DNA from: an uncultured Ruminococcus sp.
Lineage (GTDB): Bacteria; Bacillota; Clostridia; UBA1212
Length of the DNA stretch: 35,843 nucleotides
Reading direction: 5' to 3'
Assembly: GCA_902792515.1 (NCBI GenBank)
Contig: CADAZX010000022.1
Coordinates: 1-35,843 of the forward strand
Shown piece after piece: positions 31,596 through 35,843 of this stretch. The position numbers and the translations under genes were made by a program. The notes under the pieces were generated by a model. The model did not search any database. It worked only from the letters and a program-made list of their open reading frames with translations, and was not told the DNA's origin. How positions within the stretch are numbered: the first letter of the stretch is position 1; every line of letters starts with the position of its first letter.

Positions 31596-33029
31596 TTACC
31601 TGTCCAGGAAGGCTAGATAGCCCTTGTACGCCCAGTAGATATCCGCCTTCGATGCCAGCTCAAGCGGCGCGTGCATGCTGAAGAGCGGCACGCCGCAGTC
31701 GATAACCTCGACGCCCTTGTCGGCCATGAACTGAGCGATCGTTCCGCCGCCGCCCGCGTTGATCTTGCCCATTTCGTTGAGCTGCCAGGCAACGCCGTTT
31801 TTGTCGAAAACGTCGGTAACTTCGCGAACGAACTCGGCCGGGCAGTCGGATGTTCCGTACTTGCCGCCGCTGCCGGTGTACTTTTCAAGCGCCAGACCGC
31901 CGCCCATGAACGCCGCGTTGCTCTCGTCGTAAACCTCGGGGTAGCTCGGGTCGTACGCCGCCGTAACGTCCGCGGAGAGCATTTTGCTTGCCGCGAGGCA
32001 GCGCCTTGTCGTGAGGGTGACGTCATTGCCGCCGTAAAGCGCCGCGACTTCAGTCGCGAAAATCTCGAGAGAGTTGGACCTTGCGCCTGTGTTGCCGACG
32101 CTGCCGATCTCTTCCTTGTCCGCGAAATACGCGACCGCAGTGTGCTCGGGAACCTTTTCGAGGTCGACGAGAGCGCGAAGCTCGGTGTAGGCGCAGACTC
32201 TGTCGTCGTGGCCGTACGCCGCGATCATGCCGCGGTCAAAGCCAATGTCGAGCGCCTTGGAGGCGGGTGTGATCACGAGCTCGGAGCTGTGGAAATCCTT
32301 TTCGGAAATGCCGTACTTTTCGCAGAGAAGCGTTAGAATGGACTGCTTCACGGTGAACGGCTTGTCGTCGGGATCGTCCTCGTTCTTGACGCCGGGAACC
32401 GATCCGATGATGACGTTGAGGTTCTCGGGGTCGATGAAGGAGCCGGCCGGCTTGCTCATCTGGTCGCGTCCCATGTGCGGCAGAAGGTCGGAGATCATGA
32501 ACTTCGGTTCGTCGTCGTTCTCGCCGTAGCGGACCGTGACTTTTTCGCCGTTCTGCTTGATGATGACGCCGTGGAGGGCGAGCGGGATCGTCGGCCACTG
32601 GTAGATCTTGATGCCGCCGTAGTAGTGGGTCTTGAAGTAGAGAATGTCGTGCTTCTCGGTGAGCGGCCAGGGCTTCAGGTCGAGGCGCGGGCAGTCCACG
32701 TGGGCGCCGACGAGCGAAAAGCCGTTTTCGGGGGCGAGGTTGCCGAGCACCGCGATGAAAATGCAGCGGTTGTGGTGGACGTAGTAGAGCTTCGTGCCGG
32801 GAAGCTTTGCGGCGGGAATTTTCGCGTCGCGGACTTCCTCAAGCGAGCGGAAACCGTTGCTGCGCAGAAGCTCGATCGCGGAAGCGACCGCCTCGCGCTC
32901 GGTCTTGCTGTTGTCGAGAAAAGCCTTGTAGTCTTCGCAGAGCGCGAAAACGTCGGCCTTCACGGCGTCGTCCATATACTGCCAAGTGTTTTTCTTTGAA
33001 AATTCGAGGTCTTTGTTGAATTCAGCCAT
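31596..33029 (-). CDS. M18-family aminopeptidase
   Basis: A 477-residue metallopeptidase of the M18 (aspartyl aminopeptidase-like) family. Ligands and catalytic residues visible: GAHVDCPRLD (first His and nearby Asp), DKEEIGSVG (Glu-Glu pair), YGHDDRVCAY (Asp) and SMHAPLELAS (last His). It trims N-terminal residues from peptides in the cytoplasm and uses two zinc ions, a loose link to the zinc operon in this window. ATG 33029 has GGAGG eight bases upstream; the ATG at 33044 overlaps that site. Its own extended -10 promoter lies just upstream. Confidence 0.93.
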   Translation of the reverse strand: MAEFNKDLEFSKKNTWQYMDDAVKADVFALCEDYKAFLDNSKTEREAVASAIELLRSNGFRSLEEVRDAKIPAAKLPGTKLYYVHHNRCIFIAVLGNLAPENGFSLVGAHVDCPRLDLKPWPLTEKHDILYFKTHYYGGIKIYQWPTIPLALHGVIIKQNGEKVTVRYGENDDEPKFMISDLLPHMGRDQMSKPAGSFIDPENLNVIIGSVPGVKNEDDPDDKPFTVKQSILTLLCEKYGISEKDFHSSELVITPASKALDIGFDRGMIAAYGHDDRVCAYTELRALVDLEKVPEHTAVAYFADKEEIGSVGNTGARSNSLEIFATEVAALYGGNDVTLTTRRCLAASKMLSADVTAAYDPSYPEVYDESNAAFMGGGLALEKYTGSGGKYGTSDCPAEFVREVTDVFDKNGVAWQLNEMGKINAGGGGTIAQFMADKGVEVIDCGVPLFSMHAPLELASKADIYWAYKGYLAFLDR

Positions 33030-33061
33030 TTTGAATACCTCCATGCTGTTAGTTGAATTTT

Positions 33062-33070
33062 ATTATAACA
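33062..33070 (-). promoter_or_regulatory. Extended -10 promoter of the M18 gene
   Basis: On the minus strand TGTTATAAT; the -35 match is poor (GTGCAA at 17 bases). The start codon is about 35 bases downstream. Confidence 0.5.
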
Positions 33071-33257
33071 AATTCGCGCGCGTGTTGCACCTGTTTTTTC
33101 AAGGTTGCCGTACGGTAAGCGTGATTTTTGCGAAAACGGGGGACGAAAAGGGGCGAAAACGGAACGGACACACTGCCAAACAGGCGCAATACCCGCAAAT
33201 CTATTCCGTTATGCGCTGTCAAAACGTTACTCGCAGCCGCAAAAGCTTTAGGAAATA

Positions 33258-33326
33258 ATACGATAGCATCGTATTTTAGCGTTGACAGCAACTGCCAATT
33301 TATGCTAAAATACGATTGCATCGAAT
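33258..33326 (+). promoter_or_regulatory. Promoter of the DUF4143 gene between two operator copies
   Basis: TTGACA (33282-33287), an 18-base spacer and TAAAAT (33306-33311). Operator 1, ATACGATAGCATCGTAT (33258-33274), is a perfect 7-3-7 palindrome upstream of the -35. Operator 2, ATACGATTGCATCGAAT (33310-33326), has 15 of 17 bases the same and covers the start-site region. Their centres are 52 bases apart. Together they also make a perfect 13-bp inverted repeat, ATCGTATTTTAGC (33268-33280) with GCTAAAATACGAT (33304-33316). Confidence 0.85.
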
Positions 33327-33351
33327 AATTGCCTGTTGAGGAGGTGTTGCT

Positions 33352-34575
33352 ATGGCCTATATTAAAAGAGACATTGAAGAAAAGATCGTCGCGCTTTCCA
33401 AAGAATATGCGTGCATTCTGATTACCGGACCGCGTCAGGTGGGAAAGACGACTGTTCTTCGTCAGTTGATGACAGAAGACCGCGAATACGTAACACTGGA
33501 CGATATGGAGGAACGCCGCCTTGCCAAGAACGATCCTGCGATGTTCCTTCAAATACATTCGGTTCCGATTTTGATCGATGAGGTTCAGTATGCGCCGGAA
33601 CTGTTTTCTTATATCAAGATTGAAATCGACAGGGGGGCTGCTCCCGGCACTTATTGGCTCACAGGTTCGCAGGCTTTCAGGATTATGGAGTTGGCGCAAG
33701 AATCTCTCGCCGGTCGTGTTGCCGTTTTGCACATGTCCGGCTTGTCCCAGCACGAGGTGTTCGGCTCCGGAAAGACCGCACCGTTTTCTCTGGATTTAAA
33801 GGCGCTGAAAGCACGCGAAAAGACGAATGCGCCTGCCGACATCAACGAAATCTATGAGCGCATTTGGAACGGCTCAATGCCCGGGCTTGTCAGCGGGAAA
33901 TTCTCAGACCGCGATGTGTTTTATTCCGGCTATCTGCAAACATATATCGACCGGGACGTTAGAGAACAGGTGCAGCTTACCGACCGGTTTCTGTTCAGCG
34001 ATTTTGTCCGTGCCGTTGCCTGCCGCGCAGGACAGATGCTAAACGTGCACGACATTGCGCGGGACATTGGCGTTTCCGACGATACCGCAAAGCGCTGGCT
34101 GCAGGTGCTGGAAAAATCTGACGTCATTTTCTTCCTGCGGCCGTATTCCAATAATCTTCTGAAGCGTACGGTTAAAACTCCCAAGCTGTATTTCTTCGAT
34201 ACAGGTCTGGTCGCATATTTGACGAGGTATTCCTCTCCTGAGATATTGTCTAAAGGCGCAATCAACGGTGCCATTCTGGAGAACTTCGTGGTTGCGGAGC
34301 TTCTGAAGACTTACCGCAACAACGCCAAAGAGTGTTTGATGTGGTATTACCGCGACAGCAATTCCAACGAAATCGACATGGTGATTGAGAGCGACGGCGA
34401 GCTACACCCGCTGGAGATCAAGCGTTCGGTAAATCCGGGGACCACGCTGACCGATGCATTTCATCTACTTGACAAAGCGTCTGTCCCGCGCGGTTCAGGC
34501 GCGATCCTTTGCATGCGGCCCAAGCTCTCGGCTATTGACTCCGAAAACTACATCGTACCAATCTGGATGATTTGA
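33352..34575 (+). CDS. AAA ATPase with DUF4143 domain
   Basis: A 407-residue protein. Walker A GPRQVGKTT (26-34) and Walker B ILIDEVQ (73-79) form the N-terminal AAA_14 ATPase; FRIMELAQESLAGRVAVL is the sensor region. The DUF4143 part (about 190-400) includes a DNA-binding-like HTH (HDIARDIGVSDDTAKRWL) and a C-terminal segment EIDMV...LEIKRS that looks like the D-(D/E)xK core of PD-(D/E)xK nucleases. These proteins are common, patchily spread and poorly understood. GAGGAGG lies six bases before ATG 33352. By eye the codons are less GC-rich than those of the neighbours, so recent transfer is likely. The twin operators suggest tight control. Confidence 0.9.
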   Translation: MAYIKRDIEEKIVALSKEYACILITGPRQVGKTTVLRQLMTEDREYVTLDDMEERRLAKNDPAMFLQIHSVPILIDEVQYAPELFSYIKIEIDRGAAPGTYWLTGSQAFRIMELAQESLAGRVAVLHMSGLSQHEVFGSGKTAPFSLDLKALKAREKTNAPADINEIYERIWNGSMPGLVSGKFSDRDVFYSGYLQTYIDRDVREQVQLTDRFLFSDFVRAVACRAGQMLNVHDIARDIGVSDDTAKRWLQVLEKSDVIFFLRPYSNNLLKRTVKTPKLYFFDTGLVAYLTRYSSPEILSKGAINGAILENFVVAELLKTYRNNAKECLMWYYRDSNSNEIDMVIESDGELHPLEIKRSVNPGTTLTDAFHLLDKASVPRGSGAILCMRPKLSAIDSENYIVPIWMI

Positions 34576-34637
34576 TTTGTTATTTCTAATGCGTGCGGCA
34601 GCGGCGGCACGCGCACAAGGTCCGGTAAATAATACAG

Positions 34638-34666
34638 CAGCCTCAGAAAGTAAGTTCCTGAGGCTG
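34638..34666 (+). terminator. Terminator of the DUF4143 gene
   Basis: CAGCCTCAG (34638-34646) pairs with CTGAGGCTG (34658-34666), followed by TTTTTC. Confidence 0.88.
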
Positions 34667-34677
34667 TTTTTCGGTTT

Positions 34678-34698
34678 GGCGCCGCCTGCAGCGGCGCC
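34678..34698. other. GC hairpin near the DUF4091 gene
   Basis: GGCGCCGC (34678-34685) and GCGGCGCC (34691-34698) with a 5-base loop. There is no T-run on either side. It may help end the minus-strand gene at 34790. Confidence 0.45.
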
Positions 34699-34753
34699 GT
34701 CGATTGCTTTTCGCGGGACAGGCGCTATGACAGGTATGCATTTACCGTTTCTG

Positions 34754-34789
34754 CCCGTTTTATAACCCGTTTCATAACCCGTTTCATAA
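34754..34789. repeat. Three 12-bp tandem repeats after the DUF4091 stop
   Basis: CCCGTTTTATAA, CCCGTTTCATAA, CCCGTTTCATAA, end to end, starting one base after the stop codon on the minus strand. A partial fourth copy (CCGTTTCTG) lies beyond. Confidence 0.9.
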
Positions 34790-35842
34790 TCAGTATTTCG
34801 CAGAGATCAGGTCGCCGAGAACGGTTCTTATCGAGTGGAACAGCTCCGCGTCGGTCGAGTACTGTCCGAGAGAGGTCGTGATCTGCTTGATCAGCAGAGT
34901 CGAAGTGCCCTCGCCGTAGAGCCTGTCGAGAATCGTGAAGTAGTCGTAGTCCTCGACGCCGTCGCGGATGTCTTCGAGCCTGAGAGAGCCGATCGGGCCA
35001 GGGTAGCCGTCGCTGCCGTACTTTTCGATGTACTCGGGAAGCGCGCCGCCGGGATAGATCAGAACGCCGTTGCCGTAGAAGTTTACGGGCGTGCCGGCAG
35101 CGGTCTTTTCGTACTTTTTGGTCCACGCCTTGGCGTTTTCCCAATCGTTGCACATATAGTAGAGGAAGCCGTCGACGTTGTACATTTTCTGCTGCCAGAA
35201 GAGAAGTCTGTGCTTGACGGCTTCGTCGTTAATGGACAGCGCGATCTCGGGGTTGTGCGGGAAACGGGTCACGTACCACCAGACCTCGTCGCCGCCGGCC
35301 TTTTCGGCAGCCATTCTGTCCTTGAACTCGCCGAATTTGTCGACCATAGTCTTGGTGTAGAAGGCCGTGTAGAGGCTGCTGTCGAACTTTTTGTCGGCCT
35401 GGGTGTTGAAAAAGTACGTTTTAGGGCACCAGACGGTGACGTCGTTTTCGAGGTACTTGAAGAAATCGGTCGACTGGTTGATCAACGTGTTGTAGTGGAT
35501 CGGGATGAGCAGCTTGTGCGCGCCGAATTTCTTCGTGAACTGTGCGTTCACGGCCTTTATATTATTGAGAACCGCGGTTGAGAGGGGCTCGTCGCCTTTG
35601 TCCGGATAGAAGTAGGCCTTGTCGAGCCACTCCTGCTTTTTGGAGACGCGGTCGTAGGCGACGTCGAGATACGCCTCGTGGTAGAGACCGTTGCTCAGGT
35701 AGGCGGTTTTCGGGTCGATCTTCCAGAAAAGCGTGAAGCAGGTGCAGCGCGGGTCGTCCATGTACTGTTCGACGCGGTCGTCCCAGAACTGGCCGCGCTT
35801 CGCGTAGGGAAGCGTGTAGCAGTTGACCTTGTTTTCGAGCAT
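34790..35842 (-). CDS. DUF4091-family glycoside hydrolase-like protein (partial)
   Basis: The C-terminal 350 residues of a larger protein whose start lies beyond the window edge; the Met at 35842 has no room for a visible ribosome site and family members are longer. The end GPIGSLRLEDIRDGVEDYDYF is the conserved DUF4091 closing motif, and the upstream part (WCPKTYFFN, WWYVTRFPHNP, GFLYYMCNDWEN) fits a TIM-barrel with aromatic substrate residues. DUF4091 proteins resemble glycosidases, but their substrate is unknown. Signal peptide status cannot be seen. Confidence 0.8.
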   Translation of the reverse strand: MLENKVNCYTLPYAKRGQFWDDRVEQYMDDPRCTCFTLFWKIDPKTAYLSNGLYHEAYLDVAYDRVSKKQEWLDKAYFYPDKGDEPLSTAVLNNIKAVNAQFTKKFGAHKLLIPIHYNTLINQSTDFFKYLENDVTVWCPKTYFFNTQADKKFDSSLYTAFYTKTMVDKFGEFKDRMAAEKAGGDEVWWYVTRFPHNPEIALSINDEAVKHRLLFWQQKMYNVDGFLYYMCNDWENAKAWTKKYEKTAAGTPVNFYGNGVLIYPGGALPEYIEKYGSDGYPGPIGSLRLEDIRDGVEDYDYFTILDRLYGEGTSTLLIKQITTSLGQYSTDAELFHSIRTVLGDLISAKY

Positions 35843-35843
35843 G

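Noticed and set aside
33049..33753. 234-residue minus-strand frame
   Set aside because: Antisense to the DUF4143 gene and its operators; no recognisable protein.

Overview
The window looks like chromosomal DNA of a GC-rich, uncultured Clostridia-type Bacillota, probably from a gut or rumen fibre-degrading lineage. The signs are strong GGAGG-type ribosome sites, TTGACA/TATAAT promoters, lipoproteins with Thr/Pro/Glu 'PTEEPT' linkers, a Fur-type zinc operon, a C69 dipeptidase and an M18 aminopeptidase, and several plant-polysaccharide enzymes. This assignment rests on gene content and style only. I see no tRNA, rRNA, CRISPR array or complete mobile element.

Layout. 1-4.7 kb: a small DUF2442-HTH protein, a pectin/cellulose-binding beta-helix lipoprotein (Cthe_2159 type), an AraC-type regulator and an RluA-type pseudouridine synthase. 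4.8-8.8 kb (minus strand): an SGNH esterase-like lipoprotein followed by a GH78 alpha-L-rhamnosidase, from a consensus promoter. 8.8-12.0 kb (minus): an MFS-type transporter and an RlmI-type rRNA methyltransferase, separated and flanked by three arrays of a 20-bp tandem repeat. 12.0-15.3 kb (plus): a Nudix hydrolase, a C69 dipeptidase and an unrecognised protein with two similar halves. 15.3-22.8 kb (minus): a Fur/Zur-like regulator, znuA, znuC, znuB and a membrane-anchored protein of unknown function in one apparent operon, then a small unknown protein and a lipase-like lipoprotein. 23.1-28.8 kb (plus): a GH3 beta-glucosidase lipoprotein with a C-terminal F5/8C (CBM32-like) domain and a GH78-like protein. 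28.8-33.1 kb (minus): M18 aminopeptidase, an endonuclease/exonuclease/phosphatase protein, a secreted protein with a C-terminal membrane anchor, and a diacylglycerol-kinase-like lipid kinase. 33.2-34.6 kb (plus): a DUF4143 AAA ATPase behind a promoter bracketed by two operator copies. 34.8 kb to the edge (minus): the C-terminal part of a DUF4091 protein.

How the genes work together. Two GH78 proteins, GH3, the Cthe_2159-type binding protein, the SGNH esterase and DUF4091 suggest use of pectin or rhamnogalacturonan-like polymers. The two GH78 proteins lack signal peptides and probably act on imported oligosaccharides; the lipoproteins act at the cell surface. The zinc operon has a textbook promoter with a perfect 8-5-8 palindrome at the predicted start site, so autoregulation by its own first gene product is likely.

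The least explained structure is the set of three 20-bp-period arrays (8846-9000, 10391-10545, 11781-11975). Each unit is a conserved core near TTGTGGATTYTCCGC plus about 5 variable bases. The period is kept even where the core has lost a base, all arrays point the same way, and they fill the gaps around two neighbouring genes. I do not recognise this family. Iteron-like protein-binding sites or a transcribed regulatory repeat are both possible.
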